DNA of 64,000 nucleotides from contig NZ_CP110680.1 in assembly GCF_028583725.1 (NCBI RefSeq), positions 2,356,001-2,420,000 of the forward strand. Direction: 5' to 3'. A program made the translations under genes and the position numbers. The DNA comes from Cellulomonas fimi. GTDB lineage: Bacteria; Actinomycetota; Actinomycetes; Actinomycetales; Cellulomonadaceae. The notes below the pieces were generated by a model. It was given only the letters and a program-made list of their open reading frames with translations. It searched no databases and was not told the DNA's origin. Below, in pieces: positions 8,378 through 16,808 of the stretch (the first letter of the stretch is position 1; the number at the start of each line of letters is the position of its first letter).

Positions 8378-8558
8378 GGTGCACAGCGTAGTCGCCGCGG
8401 GTGGGCGGGTTGCGGGCAACACGTGCTGTGACGTGCGCCGCTCGGCGAGCGGGAGCGTCGCCGGCACCACCGCCGGGACGCCGCGCCCGCGGGCGGAGCG
8501 TGGCGCGGACGGTGTCCGCGTGCTGGTGGCGCGGGGTCGGGCGGGTCCGGTTCGCGTC

Positions 8559-8564
8559 TATCCT
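8559..8564 (+). promoter_or_regulatory. Candidate -10 box of the tRNA gene
   Basis: TATCCT ends 9 bases before the first base of the tRNA, a spacing that would place the transcript start next to the mature 5' end. No convincing -35 element is visible. Confidence 0.4.
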
Positions 8565-8573
8565 GGCCGCCTG

Positions 8574-8647
8574 GCCCCGATAGCCCAACCGGCAGAGGCG
8601 TTCGGCTCAAACCCGATCCAGTGTGGGTTCGAATCCCACTCGGGGCA
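8574..8647 (+). tRNA. tRNA with CAA (Leu) anticodon and short variable arm
   Basis: A full cloverleaf folds by eye. The acceptor is 8574-8580 with 8640-8646. The D arm has G18-G19 and A14. The anticodon stem is 8601-8605 with 8613-8617 (outermost pair T-T, mismatched), around loop CTCAAAC. T arm is GTGGG-TTCGAAT-CCCAC. Discriminator is A, and no CCA is encoded. Anticodon CAA (8608-8610) reads the leucine codon UUG. The variable region is only 5 nt (8618-8622), whereas bacterial tRNA-Leu normally has a long variable arm. The three-pair D stem does resemble that of long-arm tRNAs. Amino-acid identity is therefore less certain than the fold. Confidence 0.8.
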
Positions 8648-8663
8648 CCGTCTCGTCCCGTCG

Positions 8664-10082
8664 TCAGCGACCCGCGCCGAGCCGGTCCAGCAGGCGCGCG
8701 GCGACCTTCCGCACGACGGACTCGTCGTCGGCCAGCAGCGGCCGCAGGTCGCGCACCAGCTGGTTCCTGAGCGACGGCTCGGCGTCGGCGAGCCGGGCGA
8801 TGGCGAGCATCGCCGACAGGCGCACCTTGTACGCCGAGCTCGTCAGCCCCGTGCGCACCGTCCGGAAGGACTGGATCGCCGTCTGGTCCGCGCGCGTCGC
8901 GGGCCCGAGGAGCGGGACCGAGAAGGTCACGCGCTTCGACGCGCTCGCCCCCGCGCCCACCTGGAACTTCGGCCCCTCGACCAGGACGTACTCGTCCGTC
9001 ACGGTCATGTCGACGAACCGCAGGTCGCGCAGGGACAGGTGGAGGTCTCCCCCGGACGTCGCCTGGACGCGGTACTCCGACTCGACGGTCACCGTCGCCC
9101 AGACCGACCGTCCGGGCCCGCCGGCCGCCAGCGCGTCGACGGCGGCCGCCTGCTGCGTGAGCGCCCGTTGCAGGGCAGGGGCGATCTTCTGGCTGCTGAG
9201 CGTGTCGTAGCCGTCGTTGTGGACGTGCACCCGCGGCGGGAACACCGCCATCAGGAGCGCCTGCAGCAGCAGTCCCGGCGCCGCCCTGGCCAGGAAGCGC
9301 CCGGCGGTCCTCAGGCGCGACACCTCGACACCGACGCCCGTCGCCGTCGGCCCGGTACCCGCACCGCCGGACGGCACGGTCTCCGCCTTCGGCGCCGTCC
9401 CCGGGGTCGGCGGTGCCACCGGCCCCTCCGGTGCGGGGGGCTTCGCAGCCGGACGCTCCGCGGGCGCGGGCGGTGCCGCCGGTGGTGGGGCGGCGGCGGT
9501 CGGCGCAGCGTTCGCCCGGACGTTGGTCACCGACATCGGGTGCTCGAGCGACGGCGGGCTCGCGAGGGCGATGTCGGCAGTCCCGCGGACGACCATGCCG
9601 TCGGGCCGGACGATGAGCACGGGCTTGCCCGTGCCGGGCTGGACGGAGCAGAGGACGACGTCCGCACCGACCGTCTCGCTGAACAGGCGCAGGCCGATCT
9701 CGCGGGTCGCGGACGCGGCCGCCCGCAGCGCGTCGGGCGCCGAGAGCCGGGCGTTGTTGATCCCGGCGACGATGAAGTCGAAGCGTGACGGCATGCCCTT
9801 GGACGCCGCCCCCAGCCGCGCGCCGAGGGCTTCCGGGGTCTCCTGCACCACCGTCGGGGGTGCGCCGCCGCCCGAGCCGCCACCCGGGGTGCGCTGGACG
9901 GCCAGCAGGTCGGCGACCGCCGCGTTGCCCGCGGCGCGCTGGAGGTGCACGACCGCGGCCGGTGCGAGACCGGCGGTTGCGGGCGCCGCCCGGTCGGCCC
10001 GCGCACGGGGCACGGCGGAGGGCGCGTGACGGGTCCGTGACTCGTCACCGGCGCCCGCTCGCACCCGGGTGCTTGCTCTCAC
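8664..10082 (-). CDS. Protein with contractile-injection-system cargo-type N-terminus and helical repeats
   Basis: 472 residues with no signal peptide. Residues 47-64 read LQRAAGNAAVADLLAVQR. This motif is common at the start of actinobacterial proteins linked to extracellular contractile injection systems (often beside DUF4157). Residues 70-180 form a domain I do not recognise. Residues 180-245 are a long Ala/Pro linker. A predicted beta-rich domain follows, then a C-terminal 80 residues that look like HEAT-type helical repeats (KVRLSAMLAIARLAD, then VVRKVAARLLDRLG). No sheath, tube or baseplate gene is nearby. GTG start at 10082 with a GAGATGG-like site upstream. Function unknown; a carrier or cargo role is inferred from the N-terminal motif. 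Confidence 0.65.
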   Translation of the reverse strand: MRASTRVRAGAGDESRTRHAPSAVPRARADRAAPATAGLAPAAVVHLQRAAGNAAVADLLAVQRTPGGGSGGGAPPTVVQETPEALGARLGAASKGMPSRFDFIVAGINNARLSAPDALRAAASATREIGLRLFSETVGADVVLCSVQPGTGKPVLIVRPDGMVVRGTADIALASPPSLEHPMSVTNVRANAAPTAAAPPPAAPPAPAERPAAKPPAPEGPVAPPTPGTAPKAETVPSGGAGTGPTATGVGVEVSRLRTAGRFLARAAPGLLLQALLMAVFPPRVHVHNDGYDTLSSQKIAPALQRALTQQAAAVDALAAGGPGRSVWATVTVESEYRVQATSGGDLHLSLRDLRFVDMTVTDEYVLVEGPKFQVGAGASASKRVTFSVPLLGPATRADQTAIQSFRTVRTGLTSSAYKVRLSAMLAIARLADAEPSLRNQLVRDLRPLLADDESVVRKVAARLLDRLGAGR

Positions 10083-10203
10083 GCGTCCATCTCACGCTCA
10101 CGACGGTGCTCGGCCTCGACCTCCCCACGAGACCGACCCGCGACGTGGGGAGCACGGACCCGCGGCCAACCCTTCGGGCAGTGCGCGTGCCCGTCCGGCC
10201 CGG

Positions 10204-11874
10204 TCAGGCCGGTTCGGTGCGGCGGTCGAGCGGCTGGAGCACGTCCAGGTCCTCCCCCGGCGCGGCCGGGCGGTGACGCTTGTGGGCCCCGTCGTGCTCG
10301 CGCAGCAGCACGTCGGCCGCGTGGTCCGCGAGCGCGAAGCCGGCGGACCCGTAGAGGTGGAAGACGGCGTCGGCGCCGTGGCGCTGGAGCTCGCTGACGT
10401 CGTCGTCGTAGCGCGCGACGGCGGCGACGCGGCCGGTGAAGCCGGCGGCCTGGAGGCGGGCGAGGGCGATGAGGTTGGCGTTGTGGAAGGGCATCGCGAG
10501 GACGGCGACCTTGACGCGTCCGGCGCGTTGCACGCGGTTCCAGAACTCGAGGTCGGTGGCGTCGGCGCGGACGACGTCGAAGCCTTCGTCCTCGAGGGCG
10601 GCGACGCGGGTGCGGTCGTGCTCGACGCCGACGACGTTGAGGCCGTACTCGTCGCGGAGGCGTGCGTAGGTGGCGGCGCCGACGCGGCCGAGCCCGAGGA
10701 CGAGGGCGTCGGCGGCGCCGATGTCGACGAGGCGGTCGTCGGGGTGCAGGCGGTCGCTGTCGCGTGCGGGCAGGAGGCGGGAGAGGCGGGACGCGAGCTC
10801 GACGCCGCGGCGGTTGACGATCGCGGAGAGGCCGAAGCTGAACGCGACGGCGAGCGAGACGACGACGACCCACTGGTCGTCGAGGAGTCCGGTGGACGCG
10901 CCGACGGCGACGACGATGATGCCGAACTCGGAGTAGTTCGACAGGACGAGGCCGGCGAGGAAGGACGTGCGCCGGCGCAGGCGCATGAGCCAGAGCATGA
11001 CGGCGTAGGCGGCGACCTGGAACGGCAGCAGGAGCAGGAGGAGGAGGGCGAGGCCGGCTTCGAGCGCGTGCGGGGTGCCGTGCAGGCCGATCTGCACGAA
11101 GAACGCGACGAGCATGAGGTCCTTGAACGTCATGAGGGATCGGGACAGCTCGCCGGCTTGCGGGTGTGACGCGAGGAGGACGCCGACGACGAGCGCGCCG
11201 ACGTCGCCGTCGATGCCGACCCACTCGAAGAGCCCGTAGCCGAGGACGACGGCGACGACGACGCCGAACAGGGCCTGGAGCTCGCCGTGGCCGACGCGGT
11301 CCCAGATCCGGTGCAGGACCCATCGGCCGGGCAGGAGCAGGAGCAGGGCGAAGGCCCAGGGGCTGGGGGCGTCGCCGCTGGACAGGGAGAGGAAGACGAC
11401 GGCGGCGACGTCCTGCATGACGAGGACGCCGACGGCGATGCGTCCGTAGAGGGACGTGGTGTCGGAGCGGTCGTCGAGGACCTTGACGACGAACACGGTC
11501 GAGGAGAACGACAGCGCGAAGCCGACGAGCGCGAGGGCACGGAAGGACTCGCCCGCGACGAGCCCGGTGCCGAGGACGGCGAGCAGGCCGAGGAACCCGA
11601 CGGCGAGGGCGACGCTGACGACCATGTGCACGGCGGTCGTGAGCCAGATCTCGCGGCGCAGGAGGGTGCGGACGTCGAGCTTGAGGCCGATGGCGAAGAG
11701 CAGGAGGACGACGCCGAGCTCGGCGACGGGTTCGAGGTAGGGCAGCTCGGGCGCGCCGGCGGCGCCGAGGGCGAAGCCTGCGGCGAGGAACCCGACGAGG
11801 GGTGGGAGGCGCAGCAGCACGGCGACGAGCCCACCGGCGAGGGCGGCTCCGAGGTACAGCGCCGCTGCTGCCAT
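10204..11874 (-). CDS. CPA2-family cation:proton antiporter with TrkA-N domain (KefB-like)
   Basis: 556 residues. Residues 1-390 hold about 12 hydrophobic helices with family motifs such as PPLVGFLAAGFALG at the N-terminus and GVLVMQDVAAVVFL. From about 410 a cytoplasmic Rossmann domain (ADALVLGLGRVGAATYARL, NVVGVEHDRTRV) is a TrkA-N/RCK-type nucleotide-binding regulator. Such proteins exchange K+ or Na+ for H+ at the membrane under ligand gating; which cation is not readable. The ATG at 11874 with AGGAAGG 9 bases upstream is preferred over a longer 5' reading. It is a single gene, divergent from phenylalanine hydroxylase. Confidence 0.88.
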   Translation of the reverse strand: MAAAALYLGAALAGGLVAVLLRLPPLVGFLAAGFALGAAGAPELPYLEPVAELGVVLLLFAIGLKLDVRTLLRREIWLTTAVHMVVSVALAVGFLGLLAVLGTGLVAGESFRALALVGFALSFSSTVFVVKVLDDRSDTTSLYGRIAVGVLVMQDVAAVVFLSLSSGDAPSPWAFALLLLLPGRWVLHRIWDRVGHGELQALFGVVVAVVLGYGLFEWVGIDGDVGALVVGVLLASHPQAGELSRSLMTFKDLMLVAFFVQIGLHGTPHALEAGLALLLLLLLPFQVAAYAVMLWLMRLRRRTSFLAGLVLSNYSEFGIIVVAVGASTGLLDDQWVVVVSLAVAFSFGLSAIVNRRGVELASRLSRLLPARDSDRLHPDDRLVDIGAADALVLGLGRVGAATYARLRDEYGLNVVGVEHDRTRVAALEDEGFDVVRADATDLEFWNRVQRAGRVKVAVLAMPFHNANLIALARLQAAGFTGRVAAVARYDDDVSELQRHGADAVFHLYGSAGFALADHAADVLLREHDGAHKRHRPAAPGEDLDVLQPLDRRTEPA

Positions 11875-12038
11875 CGACGGCCTTCCTGGTGGTGCGTGCG
11901 GGTCTCCATTCTGCCTCGCGGCGACGGCGCTGCCCGGGGGCGCCACGTCGGCGTCCGGGTGGTCGGTGCGGTGGCTTCGGCGGTGGGTGCGCGTCGAGGG
12001 GGATGCGCCGTCGGGGCATCGGGCGTAGAACGGGTCGC

Positions 12039-12932
12039 ATGTTCGAAGAGGGCCAGCTGTACGCCCCCGTCACCGCGGACGAGGACGGCAAGGCCAGGGT
12101 GCATCTCGCGGACGACCATCCGGGTGCGCAGGACGAGGAGTACCGGCGACGGCGCGACGAGATCGCGGCGCCGGCGCTCGCGTGGCGGCCGGGCGAGCCG
12201 GTGCCGCGCGTCGAGTACACGGACACCGAGAACGCGATCTGGGCGACGGTGTGCCGGGAGCTCGCGCCGAAGCACGAGCGGCTCGCGATCCGGGGCTACC
12301 TGGAGGGCAAGGAGGCTCTCGCGCTGCCGACGGACCACGTGCCGCAGCTCGACGAGGTGAGCGCGGGGCTGATGCCGTTGAGCGGGTTCCGGCTGCACCC
12401 GGCGGCGGGGCTCGTGCCGCTCGACGTGTTCTACGGGTCGCTCGCGGACGGGGTGTTCCACTCGACGCAGTACCTGCGGCACGCGTCGCAGCCGCTCTAC
12501 ACGCCGGAGCCCGACATCCTCCACGAGGTGGTGGGCCACTGCAATCTCCTGGCGAACCCGGCGATCGCGGAGGTCAAGCGGCGGGCGGGCGAGGCGGCGC
12601 GGCGGTGTGAGACGCCGGAGGGGCTGCAGTACGTGGCGGACGTCTTCTGGTTCACGATCGAGTTCGGGGTGATGTACGAGGGCGGCGAGCTGCGCGCGTA
12701 CGGCGCGGGGCTGCTGTCGTCGTACGGGGAGATCGAGGAGTTCCGCGGTGCGGACGTGCGGCCGGTGGACTTCCACCAGATGGCGACGCTCGCGTACGAC
12801 ATCAGCCACTACCAGCCGGTCCTGTTCGCGTGCGACGGCATGGGCGAGCTGACGGACCGGGTGGCGGGGTTCTTCGCGGAGTTCGACGACGAGACGCCGG
12901 CGCGGCTCGCGCGCGAGGCCGCCCGGGTGTGA
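12039..12932 (+). CDS. phhA: Phenylalanine 4-monooxygenase (pterin-dependent aromatic amino-acid hydroxylase)
   Basis: 297 residues, the usual bacterial length. The non-haem iron site is complete: His162 and His167 in DILHEVVGHCNL, and Glu208 in FWFTIEFGV. It converts phenylalanine to tyrosine with tetrahydropterin and O2. The ATG at 12039 (MFEEGQLYAPV) begins the family's normal N-terminus; a GTG/ATG further up would add Arg-rich residues. It meets the FAD monooxygenase tail-to-tail with 13 bp between them. Next to a homoprotocatechuate pathway, it suggests that phenylalanine and tyrosine are fed into that route (inference). Confidence 0.93.
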   Translation: MFEEGQLYAPVTADEDGKARVHLADDHPGAQDEEYRRRRDEIAAPALAWRPGEPVPRVEYTDTENAIWATVCRELAPKHERLAIRGYLEGKEALALPTDHVPQLDEVSAGLMPLSGFRLHPAAGLVPLDVFYGSLADGVFHSTQYLRHASQPLYTPEPDILHEVVGHCNLLANPAIAEVKRRAGEAARRCETPEGLQYVADVFWFTIEFGVMYEGGELRAYGAGLLSSYGEIEEFRGADVRPVDFHQMATLAYDISHYQPVLFACDGMGELTDRVAGFFAEFDDETPARLAREAARV

Positions 12933-12945
12933 CGGGCGGTCCGGG

Positions 12946-14850
12946 TCAGGCGACGGGTCGGCGTGCCTGGACGAGCAGGTGCTGCCGGAAGAACGCCGCG
13001 AGGTCGGCGGTCGCGTGGAGCGGGAGGACGGCGGCGACGTACTGGTCGGGGCGGACGACGACGACGCACCCGTCCCGGTCGACGCCGCGCAGGTCGAACA
13101 CGTCGTCGTCGGGGTGGACCGCGAACACCTTCTCGTAGTCGACCAGGTCGAACGGCCCGGTGCGGGGCAGGAACAGCGTCGGGACGCGGGTGATGTCGAC
13201 GTCGACGTGGCGCTGCTGGTAGACGACCTTGACGTCGAGCACGGCGTCGAGCGCGTCGCCGTCGCGCCGGTGCGCCTGGACCGGTGAGTCGGGCGACTCC
13301 GTCATCCAGGTGGCCCAGGCCGCGAGCGCGGACTCCTCCCCCGCGGCGGGCCGGTCGGCGAAGGCGTAGACGCGCCAGCGGCCGTCGGCGCGGTGCTGGT
13401 GGCCGAGGTGCAGGGGGTTGGCGTCGGCGACGCGGACGACGGGGGCGGACTTGAACCGCTTGCCGAGGGGGAACCCGGTGGCGAGGTGCTGGTGGGTGGG
13501 CTCGGTGACGAGCATGGACGGCGGGTACTGGGTCATGAAGCCGAAGAGGAACTCGGTGGTGCGGACGTAGAAGTCGGCGAGCTCGCCGGGGTCGAGCTCC
13601 TCGGGGCGGCGGGCCATGAGGGAGGACCATTCGCGGTCGAAGTCGATGAGGTTCTGGGCGATGACCTGGCGTTCGGCGGAGTAGGTCGCGAGGAGGGTGT
13701 CGGGGCTGCGGCCGGACAGGACGTGGCCGAGCTTCCAGGCGAGGTTGAAGCCGTCCTGCATGGAGACGTTCATGCCTTGCCCGGCTTTGGCGCTGTGGGT
13801 GTGGCAGGCGTCTCCGGCGATGAAGACGCGGGGGGTGCGGGTGCCGCGCTGGTCGAGGGGGACGTCGTCGAAGCGGTCGGTGACGCGGTGACCGACCTCG
13901 TAGACGCTGTGCCAGGCGACGGAGCGGACGTCGAGGGTGTAGGGCCGCAGGATGGTGTTGGCGTGCTCGACGATCTGGTCGATCGTGGTGGCGCGGACGG
14001 CGTCGCGGGTGTCGGGGTGGACCTCGCCGAGGTCGACGTACATGCGGAAGAGGTGGCCGCCCTCGCGGGGGATGAGCAGGATGCTGCCGCCGGTGCCGGA
14101 CTGGATGGCGCACTTGAGGCGGATGTCGGGGAAGTCGGTGACAGCGAGGACGTCCATGACGCCCCAGGCGTGGAAGGCGGAGTCGCCGCGGGGGACGCAG
14201 CCGATGGCGCGGCGGACCTCGCTGTGGGCGCCGTCGGCGCCGAGGACGTAGCGGGCGCGGACGGTCTTCTCGGTGCCGGTGTCGGGTCCGGCGGTGCGGA
14301 CGAGGCGGACGGTGACGGGGTGGTCGCCGTGGTCGGCGACGTGCAGGTCGCGGAAGTCGTAGCCGTAGTCGGGGCGCATGCGGGTGGGGGCGTTCGCCAT
14401 GTACTCGGCGAAGTGGTCGAGGACGCGGGCCTGGTTGACGATGAGGTGCGGGAACTCGCTGATGCCGGAGGGGTCGTCGGGCGGGCGTTCGCCGCGGACG
14501 ATGCGGGTGGGGTCGGCGGGGTCGGGGTGCCAGAAGCACATCTCGGTGATGCGGTAGGCCTCCTCGGCGATGCGTCCGGCGAACCCGAAGGCCTGGAAGG
14601 TCTCGACGCTGCGGGCCTGGATGCCGTCGGCCTGGCCGATGGCGAGGCGTCCGGGGCGGCGGTCGACGATGCGGGTGGTGACGTCGGGGAACTGGGAGAG
14701 CTGGGCGGCGGCGATCATCCCGGCGGGGCCGGTGCCGACGACGAGGACGTCGACCTCGTCGGGGAGGTCGTCGGGGCGGTCGAGCCCGACCCCGGCGGCG
14801 GGCTGGACGCGGGGGTCTCCCGAGACGTAGCCGTGGTGGTGGAACTGCAT
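12946..14850 (-). CDS. FAD-dependent aromatic monooxygenase (phenol hydroxylase / 3-hydroxybenzoate 4-monooxygenase type)
   Basis: 634 residues. The FAD site GTGPAGM is at 39-45, the DG motif is VLGADGAHSEVRR, and the second FAD motif is VFIAGDACHTHSAKAGQGMN. The C-terminal 170 residues match the thioredoxin-like domain of the phenol-hydroxylase family (VVYQQRHVDVDI, LPRTGPFDLVDYEKVF). It adds a hydroxyl ortho to an existing phenolic OH using NAD(P)H and O2. The neighbouring ring-cleavage genes make an hydroxyphenylacetate or similar acid a plausible substrate, but this is inference. It is divergent from the catabolic operon across a 227-bp region with a GntR-type palindrome. Confidence 0.88.
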   Translation of the reverse strand: MQFHHHGYVSGDPRVQPAAGVGLDRPDDLPDEVDVLVVGTGPAGMIAAAQLSQFPDVTTRIVDRRPGRLAIGQADGIQARSVETFQAFGFAGRIAEEAYRITEMCFWHPDPADPTRIVRGERPPDDPSGISEFPHLIVNQARVLDHFAEYMANAPTRMRPDYGYDFRDLHVADHGDHPVTVRLVRTAGPDTGTEKTVRARYVLGADGAHSEVRRAIGCVPRGDSAFHAWGVMDVLAVTDFPDIRLKCAIQSGTGGSILLIPREGGHLFRMYVDLGEVHPDTRDAVRATTIDQIVEHANTILRPYTLDVRSVAWHSVYEVGHRVTDRFDDVPLDQRGTRTPRVFIAGDACHTHSAKAGQGMNVSMQDGFNLAWKLGHVLSGRSPDTLLATYSAERQVIAQNLIDFDREWSSLMARRPEELDPGELADFYVRTTEFLFGFMTQYPPSMLVTEPTHQHLATGFPLGKRFKSAPVVRVADANPLHLGHQHRADGRWRVYAFADRPAAGEESALAAWATWMTESPDSPVQAHRRDGDALDAVLDVKVVYQQRHVDVDITRVPTLFLPRTGPFDLVDYEKVFAVHPDDDVFDLRGVDRDGCVVVVRPDQYVAAVLPLHATADLAAFFRQHLLVQARRPVA

Positions 14851-14935
14851 GGCGCGACTCCCCCGGACGTCGTTGTCGAGGTGGTGGGTGGTGCGTCGTG
14901 TGCCGGTCGGCCACGTCGACCTCCCTCGTGCGGAT

Positions 14936-14943
14936 CGTATACG
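14936..14943. promoter_or_regulatory. Candidate GntR (FCD-type) operator in the divergent catabolic promoter
   Basis: CGTATACG is a perfect palindrome in the 227 bp between the FAD monooxygenase and the ThDP decarboxylase. It has a GTATAC core of the kind often bound by FCD-subfamily GntR repressors, and such a regulator is encoded in the operon. A GATAGAGT sequence 10 bases downstream may be the -10 of the plus-strand promoter. I saw no other GTATAC in the cluster. Confidence 0.5.
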
Positions 14944-15077
14944 GCGGCGGATAGAGTGCCGAGCGGACGGTCCGTCGCGGGTGCCGGCCGGGCAGCGTCG
15001 CCCGGGTCCCGGTCCGCGGGGTGCGGGTCGCCCGTCGCACCACGCCGCAGGTCCGACGCTCGACGAGGAGGTCAGCG

Positions 15078-16733
15078 ATGCCCTCGGTCTCCGCGCACGC
15101 CGCGGTCACCCTGGCCGCGCACGTCGACCACGTGTTCGGCGTGATGGGCAACGGCAACGCGCACTTCCTGGACGCGCTCGCGCGGCAGACGTCCGCGTCG
15201 TTCACGCCCGTGCGGCACGAGTCGGGGGCGGTGGTCGCGGCGGACGCGCACCACCGGTCGTCGGGGCGCCTCGCTGCGGCGACGACGACGTACGGCGCGG
15301 GGTTCACGAACACGCTGACGGCGCTGGCGGAGGCGGTGCAGGCGCACGTACCGCTCGTGCTGGTGGTGGGCGACGAGCCGACGTCGGGGCCGCGGCCGTG
15401 GGACGTGGACCAGATCGCGATGGCGTCGGCGGTGGGGGCGCGCACGTACACGGTCGGCCGGGCGGACGCGGCGGCGACGACGCTCATCGCGGTCGAGCAC
15501 GCGCTGACGTACCGCGTCCCGACGGTGCTGGCGATCCCCTACGACGTCGCGACGCTCGACGCCGGTCCGGTGCCGGACGCGCCGCCGCCGCGTCTGCCGG
15601 GTCCGCTCGCGCCGCGCGGGCCGTTCGCGGAGGCGGGCGTGCGGGAGACGGCGCACGCGCTCGCGACGGCGCGCCGGCCGCTGCTGCTCGCGGGTCGGGG
15701 TGCGTGGCTCGCGGGGGCCGGGGAGACGCTCGGGAAGATCGCCGACGTGACGGGGGCGCTCACGGTGACGACCGCGCTCGGCCAGGGCGTGTTCCCCCGG
15801 CCCGAGTTCGACCTGGGCGTGGCGGGCGGCTTCGGCGCGCGTGGCGCGATGGAGCTCGTGCGCCGCGCGGACGTGGTGTGGGTCGTGGGGGCGTCGCTCA
15901 ACCAGTTCACGATGCGGTTCGGTGAGCTGTTCGCGCCCGGCACGCGCGTGCTCCAGGTCGACGTCGCTCCGGCCGCGACGCACCCGCACGTCGGCGGGTA
16001 CGTGCGCGGGGACGCCGCGACGGTCGCGGGCGCCGTGCTGGACGAGCTGCACGCGCACCCCGACCTGTCGCCGAGCGGGTGGCGCGAGTCGGTCGACGTG
16101 GCTGCCGCGCGCCGGCACGAGCCCGGCACGGGCACCGCGCCCGACGGGCGGCTCGACCCGCGCTCCGCGGCCGCGCGCATCGCCGAGCTGTTGCCGGCGG
16201 ACCGGGTCGTCGTCTCCGACGGGGGCCACTTCATCGCGTGGGCGAACATGTACTGGCCGGTCGCGTCGCCCGACCGGATGATCATGGTCGGCACCGCGTT
16301 CCAGTCGATCGGCCTGGGCTTCCCCAGCGTGGTCGGCGCGGCGCTCGCCCGGCCGGGGGCGACGGTCGTGCTGACGACGGGTGACGGCGGCGGGCTCATG
16401 GCGCTGGCCGACCTCGAGTCGGCCGTGCGCGTCGCCGGGGGGCGCGGGATGGCCGTCGTCTGGAACGACGCCGCGTACGGCGCCGAGGTGCACGTGTACG
16501 GGCGCAAGGGCCTCGTGCGCGAGCCCATGCTCATCCCCGCGGTCGACTTCGCGGGCCTCGCGACCGCGGTGGGTGCGCACGGTGTCACGGTGCGGACGGT
16601 CGACGACCTGGACGCGCTCGCCGCGTGGGCGGCGCGGCCCGCCGCCGAGCGCCCGTTCCTGCTGCTCGACCTGATCGTGTCGCCGGGCGTCGTGGCGCCG
16701 TACCAGGAGGAGATCGTGCGGGCGAACAGCTGA
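15078..16733 (+). CDS. Thiamine diphosphate-dependent decarboxylase (benzoylformate decarboxylase-like)
   Basis: 551 residues with the three-domain architecture of ThDP enzymes. The N-terminal catalytic Glu is in PVRHESGAVVAA. The C-terminal cofactor motif is TTGDGGGLMALADLE ending VVWNDAAYG (GDG...N, about 28 residues). The central domain is complete. ATG at 15078 follows AGGAGG by 7 bases; an upstream reading is unsupported. It is the first gene of the catabolic operon. Candidate substrates are aryl-2-oxo acids such as 4-hydroxyphenylpyruvate or benzoylformate. An arylpyruvate would link phenylalanine hydroxylase to homoprotocatechuate cleavage, but acetolactate-type relatives exist and the substrate is unproven. 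Confidence 0.8.
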   Translation: MPSVSAHAAVTLAAHVDHVFGVMGNGNAHFLDALARQTSASFTPVRHESGAVVAADAHHRSSGRLAAATTTYGAGFTNTLTALAEAVQAHVPLVLVVGDEPTSGPRPWDVDQIAMASAVGARTYTVGRADAAATTLIAVEHALTYRVPTVLAIPYDVATLDAGPVPDAPPPRLPGPLAPRGPFAEAGVRETAHALATARRPLLLAGRGAWLAGAGETLGKIADVTGALTVTTALGQGVFPRPEFDLGVAGGFGARGAMELVRRADVVWVVGASLNQFTMRFGELFAPGTRVLQVDVAPAATHPHVGGYVRGDAATVAGAVLDELHAHPDLSPSGWRESVDVAAARRHEPGTGTAPDGRLDPRSAAARIAELLPADRVVVSDGGHFIAWANMYWPVASPDRMIMVGTAFQSIGLGFPSVVGAALARPGATVVLTTGDGGGLMALADLESAVRVAGGRGMAVVWNDAAYGAEVHVYGRKGLVREPMLIPAVDFAGLATAVGAHGVTVRTVDDLDALAAWAARPAAERPFLLLDLIVSPGVVAPYQEEIVRANS

Positions 16734-16808
16734 GCAGCACCGGTCCGCGAGCGCCGACGCCCGTGGACCGCCGACGGTGTGCGGGACGACGAGGACGCGA
16801 GGGAGCGG

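Noticed and set aside
8574..10082. Integration site of a mobile element at the tRNA 3' end
   Set aside because: No integrase and no direct repeat of the tRNA 3' end was seen downstream. The following gene has the same base use as the rest.
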